Source: Mangrovimonas sp. YM274 (GTDB taxonomy: Bacteria; Bacteroidota; Bacteroidia; Flavobacteriales; Flavobacteriaceae). From it: a DNA stretch of 64,000 bases. The notes under the pieces are model-generated. The model made no database searches. It had not been told where the DNA came from and saw nothing but the letters and a program-made list of their open reading frames with translations. Shown here piece after piece: positions 9,363 to 18,950 of this stretch. The position numbers and the translations under genes were made by a program. The stretch lies in contig NZ_CP133091.1 of assembly GCF_030908385.1 (NCBI RefSeq), positions 1,722,128-1,786,127 on the forward strand. The letters are read 5' to 3'. Within the stretch, counting starts at the first letter, position 1. Every line of letters begins with the position of its first letter.

Positions 9363-10940
9363 ATGGGTAAGGGTAAGAAAATCAGGTTGATAGTTCTTTT
9401 GGCTATTGTTGTTATAACTGCTTTGGCGGTTAGTAAAGTGAATTCGGTTGTAAAGAGCAAGGTTGAAAATTACCTTTCTGCATCTCTCCCGGAAACCCTT
9501 AAGCTTGAGTATGCCAATTTGGATTTGAACGTCTGGAGTGGCAATGCTACGTTAAAAGATGTAAAGCTGCAGAATTTTCAAAAGGGCGGTAATAAACTTA
9601 TTTCGAAGGTAAACCTGGAGACCTTGGCAATAAAGGATGTTGGATATTTGGCGTATCTGTTTAATGATAATATAGCTATTGACCACATTCAATTGACCCG
9701 TCCTAAGTTAACTTTCTTTAGTGATCAGAATCGAGATAGTTTGGTTGACACCTCAAAGGAGTCTAAACCTTTTAAGTATAAACTTAAGGTTAAGAAGGTT
9801 CAAATAGAACAAGCAGGGATTGATATAGTGGAGGCGAAAACAGATTCTATACTATTGCAAGTTACCAATCTTGATTTGGGTTTGGATAAGGTGTTTTTAG
9901 ATGAGGAGGTGCTAAAGCAAAAAATACCTATTGATTATGAAGCTTATCAGGTGGCTTTCGATTCTTTGTTTTATGTTATCGGTCCTTATGAAAACATGAC
10001 TATTGGTGCTTCTCAATTATCAGAAAAGGACATGGTGTTTAAGGATTTTAGGATATTTACGAAATATTCCAAATACGACCTTTCCAATCATATATCTATT
10101 GAAAGAGATTTTGCCGATGTCGTCTTTGATTCGGTGGTTTTGAAGGATTACCAGGTTGGTTTTTCTGAAAGTGGTAGGGTGTTGTTTGCCAGTCCTAAAA
10201 TGGAGCTCCTGAATCCGCAAGCAGAATTCTTTAGGGATAAATTGGTGGCCGATGATCCAAAAATTAAACCTCTTTACAACGAAATGCTTCGGGATTTGAG
10301 TTTTGATTTGAATATTGATTCACTTTTAATAAAAAATGCATCTGTAGCTTATGCTGAAAGAGTAAAACAAGACAATTACGGAGGGAAGATTACCTTTTCT
10401 AACCTAAACGCCAAGATTTCCAATGTAAGTAACACCTATAGATCTCCTGAAAAAACAGAGATAAAAATAGAAGCCAATTTTATGGAGCATGCCCCATTAA
10501 AAGTAGATTGGTCTTTTGATGTGAATGATCCTCAAGGAGCATTTGTGTTTCAGGCAGAATTGGATCGATTGAAAGTGCATGATATCAATAAGTTTTCCGA
10601 GCCTAATCTAAGAGTGAAGTTTGAAGGGGAGATAGAGCAGTTGTACTTTACGGTTGGGGGAAATAATAACTTCTCGCAGGTGGATATGCGTGCCAAATAC
10701 GAGGACTTTCATATTGTAGTTTTAAAAAAGGATGGATCTGCGCCTAACAAGTTTTTGTCTGGAGTGCTAAATGCCTTGGTGGCTAATAATAGTGATAGGT
10801 TGCCGGATCATTTCAGGGAAGGCCATAAATCGGGAATTGAACGCGATAAAACCAAATCGGTATTCAATTATTTTTGGATCAATGCTAAGGAAGGTTTGTT
10901 AAAAACCATGGTAAACCACAAGCGAAAGCATAAAACCTAG
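9363..10940 (+). CDS. AsmA-like / DUF748-type envelope protein
   Basis: A 525-residue protein anchored by an N-terminal membrane helix (residues about 8-27, LIVLLAIVVITALAV). The rest alternates short beta-rich repeats, e.g. LDLNVWSGNATLKDVKLQNF near 55, the pattern seen in AsmA/DUF748 proteins that bridge the envelope and are linked to lipid transport or outer-membrane biogenesis. Function here is inferred only from that pattern. It is divergent from the GltB-domain gene (59 bp between starts) and followed by the helicase gene on the same strand 92 bp later. Confidence 0.65.
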   Translation: MGKGKKIRLIVLLAIVVITALAVSKVNSVVKSKVENYLSASLPETLKLEYANLDLNVWSGNATLKDVKLQNFQKGGNKLISKVNLETLAIKDVGYLAYLFNDNIAIDHIQLTRPKLTFFSDQNRDSLVDTSKESKPFKYKLKVKKVQIEQAGIDIVEAKTDSILLQVTNLDLGLDKVFLDEEVLKQKIPIDYEAYQVAFDSLFYVIGPYENMTIGASQLSEKDMVFKDFRIFTKYSKYDLSNHISIERDFADVVFDSVVLKDYQVGFSESGRVLFASPKMELLNPQAEFFRDKLVADDPKIKPLYNEMLRDLSFDLNIDSLLIKNASVAYAERVKQDNYGGKITFSNLNAKISNVSNTYRSPEKTEIKIEANFMEHAPLKVDWSFDVNDPQGAFVFQAELDRLKVHDINKFSEPNLRVKFEGEIEQLYFTVGGNNNFSQVDMRAKYEDFHIVVLKKDGSAPNKFLSGVLNALVANNSDRLPDHFREGHKSGIERDKTKSVFNYFWINAKEGLLKTMVNHKRKHKT

Positions 10941-11032
10941 AAATTATTCCTCATTGTTTATAATTATTAATAAATCAGACCAACTAAAACTTAGACATTG
11001 GTTAATTTCACGGCGGAAAAAAATCAGAAACT

Positions 11033-13351
11033 TTGGAGAAGTATTTAAGTCAGCTGAATGAAGCGCAGTTAGCCCCAACCATTCAAAAGGATGGGCCTAT
11101 GATAGTGATTGCAGGAGCGGGATCTGGCAAAACCCGAGTGCTAACCTATAGGATTGCCTATTTAATGAGTCAGGGGGTAGATCCTTTCAATATATTGTCC
11201 TTGACGTTTACCAACAAGGCAGCGCGCGAGATGAAAGAGCGTATTGCAACTATTGTAGGACAAAGTGAGGCCAAAAACCTTTGGATGGGAACATTCCACT
11301 CCATATTTGCCAAAATTCTACGTTTTGAAGCTGATAGATTGGGGTATCCAAGTAATTTCACTATTTATGATGCTCAGGATTCTGATAAACTGATTGGTTC
11401 CATTATAAGGGAAATGGGATTGGATAAAGATGTCTATAAGGCCAAACAGATTCGTTCCAGAATTTCTTCTTATAAAAACAACCTTATTACGGTTAAGGCC
11501 TATTTTAATAATCCAGAGCTTCGGGAGTCCGATGCTGCTGCAAGAAGACCTAAAATGGGAGAAATCTATAGAAATTATGTAGAACGCTGTTTTAAGGCGG
11601 GCGCTATGGATTTTGATGATTTGTTGTTAAAAACCAATGAGCTTTTAACCAGGTTTCCTGATGTGTTGGCTAAGTATCAAGATAGATTCCGTTATATTTT
11701 GGTAGATGAGTACCAAGATACCAACCACTCACAGTATTTGATAGTAAGAGCCTTGTCTGATCGTTTCCAAAATATCTGTGTGGTTGGTGATGATGCCCAG
11801 AGTATCTATGCTTTTAGGGGCGCCAACATCAACAACATTTTAAACTTCCAGAAGGATTATGACGGTGTGAAAATGTTCCGTTTGGAACAGAACTACCGTT
11901 CCACAAAAAATATCGTTAACGCCGCCAATTCCATCATCGATAAAAACCAAACAAAATTGGATAAAGTAGTTTGGACAGCCAATGATGAAGGGGGGAAAAT
12001 TAAGGTCAACCGTTTAATGACGGACGGTGACGAAGGGCGTTACGTGGCGAGTTCTATTTTTGAAAATAAAATGAATGAACAGCTTAAAAACAGTGATTTC
12101 GCCATTTTATATCGTACCAATGCACAGTCCAGAGCGATGGAGGACGCCTTGAGAAAACGTGATATCCCTTATCGTATTTATGGAGGCCTGTCTTTCTATC
12201 AACGTAAAGAAATTAAGGATATCCTTTCGTATTTAAGATTGGTAATCAATCCTTCCGATGAGGAAGCTTTAAAAAGAGTCATCAATTTCCCGCCAAGGGG
12301 AATTGGTCAAACCACCGTCGATCGGTTATTGGTAGCGGCCAACGGTTATAAGCGTTCTATGTTTGAGGTGATGCAAAACCTAGATAAGGTTGATTTGAAA
12401 ATCAACTCAGGAACTAAAGGGAAATTGCGTGATTTCGTTTTAATGCTGGAGAGTTTTCAGGTGATGAACCAAACTGCTAATGCCTTTGAATTGGCAGAGC
12501 ATATTACCAAGGTAACAGGATTAATTAAGGAGTTCAATAAGGATGGCACACCAGAAGGGGTTGCCAAAATGGAAAATATTGAGGAGCTCTTGAACGGTAT
12601 TAAGGATTTCGTAGAAGGTCAAAAGGAGTTGGCTGATGCAACGGGATCGTTAACCGAGTTTTTGGAAGATGTTGCTTTGGCAACCGATATGGATAAGGAT
12701 AACGAGGACGATGACAAAGTCGCTTTGATGACCATTCACTTGGCAAAAGGACTGGAATTCCCTTATGTGTACATTGTGGGAATGGAGGAAGATTTGTTTC
12801 CAAGTGCTATGAGTTCAAATTCCAGAAGTGATTTGGAAGAAGAACGCCGTTTGTTTTATGTAGCATTAACGCGCGCTGAAAAACAAGCCTATTTAACTTA
12901 TACAGTTTCTCGTTACCGTTGGGGAAAATTGATAGATGCAGAGCCTAGTAGGTTTATTGAAGAAATTGATGAGCAATATTTGGAGGTCTTAACGCCGGTT
13001 CAAGAGCAGCGTTTCAATCCTATGTTGGATGCTGATATTTTTGGAGACGTACCGCCTAATAAAGTAAGGTTTAAGAAGCCTCCAATAAAAAAGAAAATGG
13101 AGAAAACACCGCCTAAATTTGTACCGCCTGCGAAATTAAAACCAATGGCCAAAGCAAAAGAGAGCGAGGTAACCAATCTATTTGATGGCGAACTTGGCGT
13201 AGGCAATATTGTAGAGCACATGCGATTTGGAAAAGGAGAGGTGCTCAAAATTGAGGGGCAAGGAGCCGATACCAAAGCGGAAATCAATTTTGAAATAGGA
13301 GGCGTTAAAAAACTATTGTTGCGTTTTGCTAAACTAAAGGTGTTAGGATAG
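11033..13351 (+). CDS. uvrD: UvrD/PcrA-type superfamily-1 DNA helicase
   Basis: 3'-5' helicase for nucleotide-excision repair and removal of RecA or RNA polymerase. The start is TTG: reading MEKYLSQLNEAQ from it restores the conserved N-terminal QLNxxQ motif that contacts adenine, and no ATG is placed better. Motifs: Walker A GAGSGKTR near 28-35, TFTNKAAREMKER, DEYQDTN near 226, VGDDAQSIYAFRGA, YRIYGGLSFYQRKEIKD, and VALTRAEK near the C-terminal core. The tail ends in a PcrA-type small barrel (MRFGKGEVLKIEG). Length 772 is normal. Its TAG stop directly abuts the stop codon of the opposing gene. Confidence 0.95.
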   Translation: MEKYLSQLNEAQLAPTIQKDGPMIVIAGAGSGKTRVLTYRIAYLMSQGVDPFNILSLTFTNKAAREMKERIATIVGQSEAKNLWMGTFHSIFAKILRFEADRLGYPSNFTIYDAQDSDKLIGSIIREMGLDKDVYKAKQIRSRISSYKNNLITVKAYFNNPELRESDAAARRPKMGEIYRNYVERCFKAGAMDFDDLLLKTNELLTRFPDVLAKYQDRFRYILVDEYQDTNHSQYLIVRALSDRFQNICVVGDDAQSIYAFRGANINNILNFQKDYDGVKMFRLEQNYRSTKNIVNAANSIIDKNQTKLDKVVWTANDEGGKIKVNRLMTDGDEGRYVASSIFENKMNEQLKNSDFAILYRTNAQSRAMEDALRKRDIPYRIYGGLSFYQRKEIKDILSYLRLVINPSDEEALKRVINFPPRGIGQTTVDRLLVAANGYKRSMFEVMQNLDKVDLKINSGTKGKLRDFVLMLESFQVMNQTANAFELAEHITKVTGLIKEFNKDGTPEGVAKMENIEELLNGIKDFVEGQKELADATGSLTEFLEDVALATDMDKDNEDDDKVALMTIHLAKGLEFPYVYIVGMEEDLFPSAMSSNSRSDLEEERRLFYVALTRAEKQAYLTYTVSRYRWGKLIDAEPSRFIEEIDEQYLEVLTPVQEQRFNPMLDADIFGDVPPNKVRFKKPPIKKKMEKTPPKFVPPAKLKPMAKAKESEVTNLFDGELGVGNIVEHMRFGKGEVLKIEGQGADTKAEINFEIGGVKKLLLRFAKLKVLG

Positions 13352-14320
13352 TTATTTTACCATCATTACGGAATTGATGTAGCCATTACTGTCGTATTCC
13401 TTCACGGGGTTGTTGGGATCTACCATCCAATTTCCGTCAACAATATATTTGTAGTGGTGTTTTCCACCAGATAGAAGAATGGTTTTAGTCCATCCGGTGT
13501 CAGTTTTGGTCATTTCAATTTGATGTTCGTTCCAATCGTTAAACGAGCCTGTTAAAATGACCGTCTCAGCATTATGGTAGCCTTTAAGGGTAAAAGTCAC
13601 ATTGTCCTTTATGCTAATGTGCGAATTGTATTCGCCAAACTCATTGGAAACTTTATCGGGGTTGGAGGGGTCTTCCATCCACAGTCCATCAACAATGTAG
13701 CGGTATTGGTAGTCGTTTGGTCTTAGTTGAAGGATAATTTCCCAGCCACCATCCATTTTATACATTTTGAAAGCGTGCTCGTTCCATTTGTTGAAGGAGC
13801 CTGATACAATCACTTCTTTGGCATCTTCATGGCCTTTTAGTCTAAACCTAACATTGCCGTCTTTGGAAGGGTAGGCGCCAGTAAAAAGGTTTAGGTTGAG
13901 GACGTTTAAGTGAAGGCCATCTTTGGTGGCTTGAACCGTGTTACTTATTTGTGGAGAAGGTTCTGCCCAATATTCATGGTTGACAATAAATTTGAATTCC
14001 CATGAAATAGCATCGGTAAAGTCGCTAAGTTTTTTTCGGAGTTCATAGGTGTCCTCATCTATCTTGTGCATTTTCCAACGGTGCTTAGACCAGTTGTTGA
14101 ACTGGCCTGCAACTACTACATTATCAATGCTGAGATTTTCAAAAGGTATGGCGGGTTCAAAACCGTCGGGAGAAACGGTTTGGTAATCATCTCGATTAAA
14201 AATGAACACAATGTCGTCTCCATCAATTCTGTATCCTTTAACATTTGGATTTTGAGCAACACCAAGACTGCCCACTAAAATGAGCAGGATAAAAATGGTA
14301 TAATGAACAATGTTTCTCAA
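13352..14320 (-). CDS. Secreted protein with three glycogen-binding-like (CBM48/E-set) domains
   Basis: After a signal peptide (residues 1-22, ending LGVAQ) come three similar modules of about 85-90 residues, each with a GxFNxW motif: VVAGQFNNW near 71, VSGSFNKWNEHAFKMYK near 167, and LTGSFNDWNEHQIEM near 254, followed by YIVDGxWMxDPxNP in modules two and three. This is the AMPK/CBM48 alpha-glucan-binding fold. No hydrolase domain is attached, so it is a binding or structural protein, not a clear enzyme. Its start overlaps the stop of the aspartyl protease gene by 4 bp (ATGA), indicating translational coupling. Ligand unknown. Confidence 0.82.
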   Translation of the reverse strand: MRNIVHYTIFILLILVGSLGVAQNPNVKGYRIDGDDIVFIFNRDDYQTVSPDGFEPAIPFENLSIDNVVVAGQFNNWSKHRWKMHKIDEDTYELRKKLSDFTDAISWEFKFIVNHEYWAEPSPQISNTVQATKDGLHLNVLNLNLFTGAYPSKDGNVRFRLKGHEDAKEVIVSGSFNKWNEHAFKMYKMDGGWEIILQLRPNDYQYRYIVDGLWMEDPSNPDKVSNEFGEYNSHISIKDNVTFTLKGYHNAETVILTGSFNDWNEHQIEMTKTDTGWTKTILLSGGKHHYKYIVDGNWMVDPNNPVKEYDSNGYINSVMMVK

Positions 14321-15276
14321 TGTGCTTGCAAAGGATATGGTACAAAGTAAAGTTTTTCTTTTTTATAATTGATAATTGTTCGTTTTTGTTTGAAAAATTC
14401 ATACCCCAAAATGCCATCCAAACTAGTTCCGAAAGCCTTGTTGAGGTTGTCTAAATTGGTTAATATGGTATGCATTGGACCTAAGTAAACGGTTTCACTT
14501 AGTTTAACCCGATGCAAATTTCCTGCCAAAACTTCAATCTGTTTGTTGCTTGCTCCCGTGAGGAGAATACGATTGTTTGGAATGAAATATGTTAAGGCTT
14601 TGCGATGGGTTTTGTTATTGATTTGGTTTACTTCGGCAGCAGTGTCAATGCCAAAAGTTAAGGAGTGTCCATTAATAGAGGCGCTAACCACTATGGTGTG
14701 ATTTTTTAACTGAAAAGCTACGCTGTCCACAACTTTCTCTAAATACCCCCGAGGGTCTAATTTTCTCCCTTTATGATCGGTTTTGGATAAGGTAATTTGG
14801 TTAAGGTATAGGTCGACAAAAACTTCATAATCTTTCAAAATGCTATAACCTATTACGCCTAAGAGTTTAATTTTTTTTGAAGTTTCAATATGGGATAAAT
14901 CAATGACATCTGAATTTTTGTTTTCCAGAACAAGGTTTTCGATTGTAAAGGAGCTAAGCTTTCTTTCCAATGGATTGTCAATAATGCTTACAACACCTGT
15001 CATTTCCTGATTTTTTTTGTGATGGGCATATTTCAAAGGAAAATGGACTTTATTTAGAATAAGAGCTTCAGAGCCAGTATCGATAATGAAATTTCCTTTT
15101 CTTCCGAGTAACTCGGCCTTGACTACAATAAGGTTGTCGATAAGTTGAAACGGAATACGAGCGGTGTATTGATTCAGGATTTCTGCCTGAGGAAATGCAA
15201 CCTGTTTGATACTTGCGCTTGGTGAAGCTGTTTGAAATGCAAAAATAAAACTGAATATAAAAAAGAAATTCCTCAT
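14317..15276 (-). CDS. Retropepsin-like aspartyl protease family protein, exported
   Basis: 319 residues with a signal peptide (about 1-20) and two pepsin/retropepsin-type half-sites: FIIDTGSEALILN near 82-94 and FGIDTAAEVNQIN near 207-219. The first matches the DTG active-site consensus, while the second has DTA, so both catalytic aspartates are present. A GILGYEFF segment near the C-terminus is typical of the family (hydrophobic flap/psi loop). It probably acts on periplasmic or surface peptides. It is translationally coupled to the three-module CBM48 protein that follows; the pairing suggests a shared role that I cannot name. Confidence 0.8.
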   Translation of the reverse strand: MRNFFFIFSFIFAFQTASPSASIKQVAFPQAEILNQYTARIPFQLIDNLIVVKAELLGRKGNFIIDTGSEALILNKVHFPLKYAHHKKNQEMTGVVSIIDNPLERKLSSFTIENLVLENKNSDVIDLSHIETSKKIKLLGVIGYSILKDYEVFVDLYLNQITLSKTDHKGRKLDPRGYLEKVVDSVAFQLKNHTIVVSASINGHSLTFGIDTAAEVNQINNKTHRKALTYFIPNNRILLTGASNKQIEVLAGNLHRVKLSETVYLGPMHTILTNLDNLNKAFGTSLDGILGYEFFKQKRTIINYKKEKLYFVPYPLQAH

Positions 15277-15382
15277 ATATTTAAGACTCTAAAAACCAAA
15301 ATATGTTACAGAATTTGAGTGGATTAAAGATGAATTTAATGAAACCAAGGACTGGTGACTTGTGTATTTTTAATTTTTGGGT

Positions 15383-17233
15383 TTAAGAATCAATGGTTAA
15401 TGAGGAATTGTTTTTGGAGTTAACAAAATACATTTTCATAATGCCTCGGTTTTTTACTTCAACCTTTCCGCGGTATTCGCACTCAAATTCGTTTTTGACA
15501 ATTTTATAGGTGTTATGTGAAATGTTGATTTTTCCGGGAAGGGAGCAGGACTCCATTCTGGAAGCCACATTAACGGTGTCACCCCAAATGTCATAAGCAA
15601 ATTTTTTGGTTCCTACCACACCGGCCACCACAGGTCCTGTGTTGATGCCTATCCGGATGTCGAAATTGGAAGAAAGTTCTGTGTTTGACGATTTAGTGTG
15701 GTTAACAAAATGAATAATATCCATTGCAGCCAAAATCATGTTGTTCGTGTGATCCTGACTATGATTGTGCAGACCGCTAGCGCACATGTAGGCATCCCCA
15801 ACTGTTTTTATTTTTTCCAGCTGGTAGCGACTTATAATTTCATCGAATTTTGAAAAATAATAGTCAATACTTTCAACTAATTGCTGAGGTGGCAGGTGTT
15901 CTGAGTATTTTGTGAAGCCAACAAAATCGGTGAACAATACGGTGGCATTTTTGATTTTTTGAGCTTTTACCTTACCGTGTTGCTTAAGTTCCTCCGCAGT
16001 TTTTTCTGGGAGAATGTTTTTTAGTAAGTCATCTGAGCGTTTTTTCTCATTTTCAATAATGATTTTGGTTTTATTGATGAATTTATAGCGCCTGTAAAGT
16101 CCCCATGCCAAAAGTGAAATTAAAAATATAATAGCGGCAGTGGCGTAAATGGCGGCCTTTTGCCTACGATCTTTGAGTTGGGATATTTCAGCTTCTTTCT
16201 GGAGGATATTAACCTCTGCCTCTTTTTTTGAAACCTCATAATTGGTTCTTAGAGCAGACATTTTTTGAATATTTTTTAAGTTTGCGATACTGTCTCTGTA
16301 TAGGATATGCTGTTTATAATTAAAATGGGAGTCCTTGAAATTTCCTTGTGCTTCATAAAGGTTTGACAATTTTAAATAGGTTTCACTTAGTTGGTCATCG
16401 AGATGGTATTTTTTAGCGAGGTTTAAACTTTTATTGGCATAGGTTAACGCTTTTTTTATATCTCCTTTTTTTACATAGATGTCGGACATATAAATAAGGA
16501 ATTCAGGTATGGGGTAATAGTCTTCTAATTTTTCGAGAGTTTCTATAGCAGATTTTATTTTTTCTAAAGCAAGCTCATACTTTTCCTTTTCAGCGTAAGC
16601 CCTTCCAAGATTCCCATCTACATAGGCCATAGCTCTAATGTCCTTGAGGTTTTTAAAAATACTGCCAGCTTTATTTGTGTAGCTGAGAGCATCATTGGTA
16701 TTTCCGGTTTTTAAATAGTTGTCGCCAACATTGTATAGGGCATTTCCCAATTTCAATGAATCTTTTGTAAGCCGTAATTTTTCAATTCCTTCCAGGTAAT
16801 ATTTTTGGGCGTTGTGTGGATTGTCTACATTAGAGTACGTGTCTGCTATCCCAATGAGTGCGGCTCCGATAAACGCATCGGTTTTGGTTTTTTCTGCATA
16901 TTTTAAACTCGAAAAATAACATTCTAGTGCTTCAGGAAAGTCTGCTTTTTCGCTCAAGGCATTGGCTTTTTGCAGGTAGCCAGAATACTGCAGTATTAAA
17001 GAGTCTTTTGGGGCTTTTTCGATAAGAAGGTTTGAGAATTTTAGTTTGGTATCTGCGTTTATAGTTTCATTTATAATTTTGAAAATTAGAGATAGGTTGT
17101 TTTGGTTGGACACATGAGTTTCGTAGACAGTAATTAAACTATCAGCGGTTTTTTGGTTTTGAGAAAACCCCTTTGTGAAGAATATTGCAAAGTAAATTAT
17201 GACCGTGCAAATTCTCAATTCTCTAAAGTGCAT
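15383..17233 (-). CDS. TPR-repeat membrane adenylate cyclase (class III)
   Basis: 616 residues: signal peptide (1-24), about seven tetratricopeptide repeats (about 60-330), a coiled coil (KKEAEVNILQKEAEISQLKD), one membrane helix near 362-380 (YATAAIIFLISLLAWGLY), then a class III nucleotide cyclase domain (about 405-605). Metal aspartates are in VLFTDFVGF and VGDAYM. Lys in EKIKTVGD and Asp in AYDIWGD favour ATP over GTP, and the transition-state Asn/Arg lie in DTVNVASRME. It therefore likely senses through periplasmic TPRs and makes cAMP in the cytoplasm. It lies 19 bp after a 151-residue protein gene, probably the same operon. Confidence 0.9.
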   Translation of the reverse strand: MHFRELRICTVIIYFAIFFTKGFSQNQKTADSLITVYETHVSNQNNLSLIFKIINETINADTKLKFSNLLIEKAPKDSLILQYSGYLQKANALSEKADFPEALECYFSSLKYAEKTKTDAFIGAALIGIADTYSNVDNPHNAQKYYLEGIEKLRLTKDSLKLGNALYNVGDNYLKTGNTNDALSYTNKAGSIFKNLKDIRAMAYVDGNLGRAYAEKEKYELALEKIKSAIETLEKLEDYYPIPEFLIYMSDIYVKKGDIKKALTYANKSLNLAKKYHLDDQLSETYLKLSNLYEAQGNFKDSHFNYKQHILYRDSIANLKNIQKMSALRTNYEVSKKEAEVNILQKEAEISQLKDRRQKAAIYATAAIIFLISLLAWGLYRRYKFINKTKIIIENEKKRSDDLLKNILPEKTAEELKQHGKVKAQKIKNATVLFTDFVGFTKYSEHLPPQQLVESIDYYFSKFDEIISRYQLEKIKTVGDAYMCASGLHNHSQDHTNNMILAAMDIIHFVNHTKSSNTELSSNFDIRIGINTGPVVAGVVGTKKFAYDIWGDTVNVASRMESCSLPGKINISHNTYKIVKNEFECEYRGKVEVKNRGIMKMYFVNSKNNSSLTIDS

Positions 17234-17252
17234 ATTACATGTTGAAAATAGA

Positions 17253-17708
17253 TTATATTTTGTCCGTCATTTTTAGTTTTGGATCCAGGATATAGGGGTT
17301 TGTGAAGTCGTAGTTCACTGTAAATACGATATAATAGTTTTCGTTTTCTTCATCCTTTTCCTTTTTTTTATCCCTGATTTTTCCGGACACCGTACTCATG
17401 TCTTCAGTTTCAAGTATGCCATGTTTTAAAAATTTTGCTCCACCGTTATCACCCGGTTTTCTGGCAATCAATATAATTTGTACGCTATCATTTGGATTGG
17501 TAGTAGGTTCTTTGACGATGCCTTGCCATGTCACACTTTTATCTCTATCGACTGCTGTAGTAAAATTTGTAGGGTCTCCGGGTTGTTCTGGAGAATCATT
17601 TCGGTTATCTGATAGTATAGCAGTAAGTTTTACATTTCCGGGGTTAATGTTTGCCGTGTCTACCGTAAGGAAAACGGTGGAGTCTATTCTTTCATTATTG
17701 GAGTTCAT
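17253..17708 (-). CDS. Hypothetical protein, upstream partner of the adenylate cyclase gene
   Basis: 151 residues, no signal peptide and no membrane segment. It is polar, with a beta-rich look (VFLTVDTANINPGNVKLTAIL; VQIILIARKPGDNGG) and a charged stretch RDKKKEKDEENENYY before a last strand pair. I do not recognise the family. It is the first gene of a likely two-gene operon with the cyclase (19 bp apart), so a role in cAMP signalling, for instance as ligand or effector, is possible but unsupported. Confidence 0.6.
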   Translation of the reverse strand: MNSNNERIDSTVFLTVDTANINPGNVKLTAILSDNRNDSPEQPGDPTNFTTAVDRDKSVTWQGIVKEPTTNPNDSVQIILIARKPGDNGGAKFLKHGILETEDMSTVSGKIRDKKKEKDEENENYYIVFTVNYDFTNPYILDPKLKMTDKI

Positions 17709-17912
17709 ATTTCAATTATTTAATGGTTACCTTAATGTTAAACGCTATTAAATAATGAAATGAGGCAATTATCTGTCTTAAGGGTGTTTGAATGCTATTA
17801 AAGATAGTGAAAAATTTTATATAGCTGATTTTTAGGTCTTTAATTATGGTTTTTAAGCAGTGTTGGAAGCAATTATTTAACTACTTTTATAGTGCATTAA
17901 GACATTTGTGAA

Positions 17913-18533
17913 ATGGCCCAGTTGATAAGAATTTACGAGGAAAATCCGAACCCCAGAGAGATTGACAAAGTGGTTAAGGTTTTGAAGGGTGGGGGATTGA
18001 TAATTTACCCAACCGATACGGTTTATGGTTTGGGGTGCGACATCCAAAACTCCAAGGCCTTGGAACGTGTTGCAAAAATTAAGAATGTGAAATTGGAAAA
18101 GGCTAATTTTTCATTTATATGTGAAGACCTCAGTAATTTAAGTGATTACGTAAAGCAAATAGATACCACTACATTTAAAATTCTAAAAAGAGCTTTGCCC
18201 GGGCCTTATACCTTTATTCTACCGGGAGCCAAAACACTTCCTTCGGTTTTTAAGAAAAAGAAAACTGTTGGGATAAGGGTGCCAAATAATAATATTGCTC
18301 TCGAAATCGTGAGGCAGTTGGGGAACCCTATCATTTCAACCTCTATTCGTGATGAGGATGAAATTTTAGAGTATACTACCGATCCCGAATTGATCCATGA
18401 AAAATGGGATAATTTGGTGGACTTGGTTATAGATGGTGGCTACGGTGATAATGAAGCCTCTACAGTCATTGACCTTTCGGAAGAAGAGCCATTAATTGTC
18501 CGTGAAGGAAAAGGATCTCTGGAAATTTTTTAG
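17913..18533 (+). CDS. tsaC: L-threonylcarbamoyladenylate synthase (TsaC/Sua5/YrdC family)
   Basis: Makes threonylcarbamoyl-AMP from threonine, bicarbonate and ATP, the first step of tRNA t6A37 modification. The 206 residues comprise a YrdC domain only, without the extra C-terminal Sua5 domain. Diagnostic segments: GGGLIIYPTDTVYGLGCD at 26-44, KIKNVKLEKANFSFIC, ALPGPYTFILPG near 96 and PIISTSI near 140 (the SANxSG-type region). It stands alone between an unassigned minus-strand unit and a 560-bp intergenic region. Confidence 0.93.
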   Translation: MAQLIRIYEENPNPREIDKVVKVLKGGGLIIYPTDTVYGLGCDIQNSKALERVAKIKNVKLEKANFSFICEDLSNLSDYVKQIDTTTFKILKRALPGPYTFILPGAKTLPSVFKKKKTVGIRVPNNNIALEIVRQLGNPIISTSIRDEDEILEYTTDPELIHEKWDNLVDLVIDGGYGDNEASTVIDLSEEEPLIVREGKGSLEIF

Positions 18534-18625
18534 GCTTACATCGTAATAGAGCAAGCTGGCTGAGCAGTTAATAATTTAACGGACAACTAAGGGCTTTTCG
18601 ATGAGAAAAAGAAAACTGAAAATTT

Positions 18626-18799
18626 TCAAAATACACTGTTGTGTTTGAAGCTTTTGGATGAATTGGACATTTTATTAAAAGTATGTTCTACTATAATAGA
18701 TTCGGCTTCATAGTATTTTTCAGATTTGATAACATTTAACAACCAATCGAAATGGTTTTTAGAACGTCTTTTAAAACGGTAAGGTAATGCATGTTCCAT
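18626..18799 (-). CDS. Small hypothetical protein, 57 residues
   Basis: In the 560-bp gap 18534-19093. Reads MEHALPYRFKRRSKNHFDWLL in two pieces: a basic start (MEHALPYRFKRRSKN) and a helical part (HFDWLLNVIKSEKYYEAESI). The composition, with dense aromatic and charged residues, and the clean ATG and stop look like a real small protein, but I know no family and no Shine-Dalgarno site is visible. Promoter and terminator are not clear. Confidence 0.4.
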   Translation of the reverse strand: MEHALPYRFKRRSKNHFDWLLNVIKSEKYYEAESIIVEHTFNKMSNSSKSFKHNSVF

Positions 18800-18950
18800 G
18801 GGTTAAATATTTTAGAAGCAGGCAATTAAAGTATCGTTCTTAAAAAAAAAGAAAGGTAGTTTTGGGTTACATAAATATAAGTGTTGCGTTTTTATAACGT
18901 GCTGTTTTTCTTTTAATTACCATTTTTATTCGATTAATGGGAAAAAAATA

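Noticed and set aside
17726-17741. GTTAC-N6-GTTAA repeat near the start of the 151-residue gene
   Set aside because: Orientation is away from the gene, it lies only about 20-30 bp from the start codon and no -7 box follows at about 53 bp; probably chance in AT-rich DNA.
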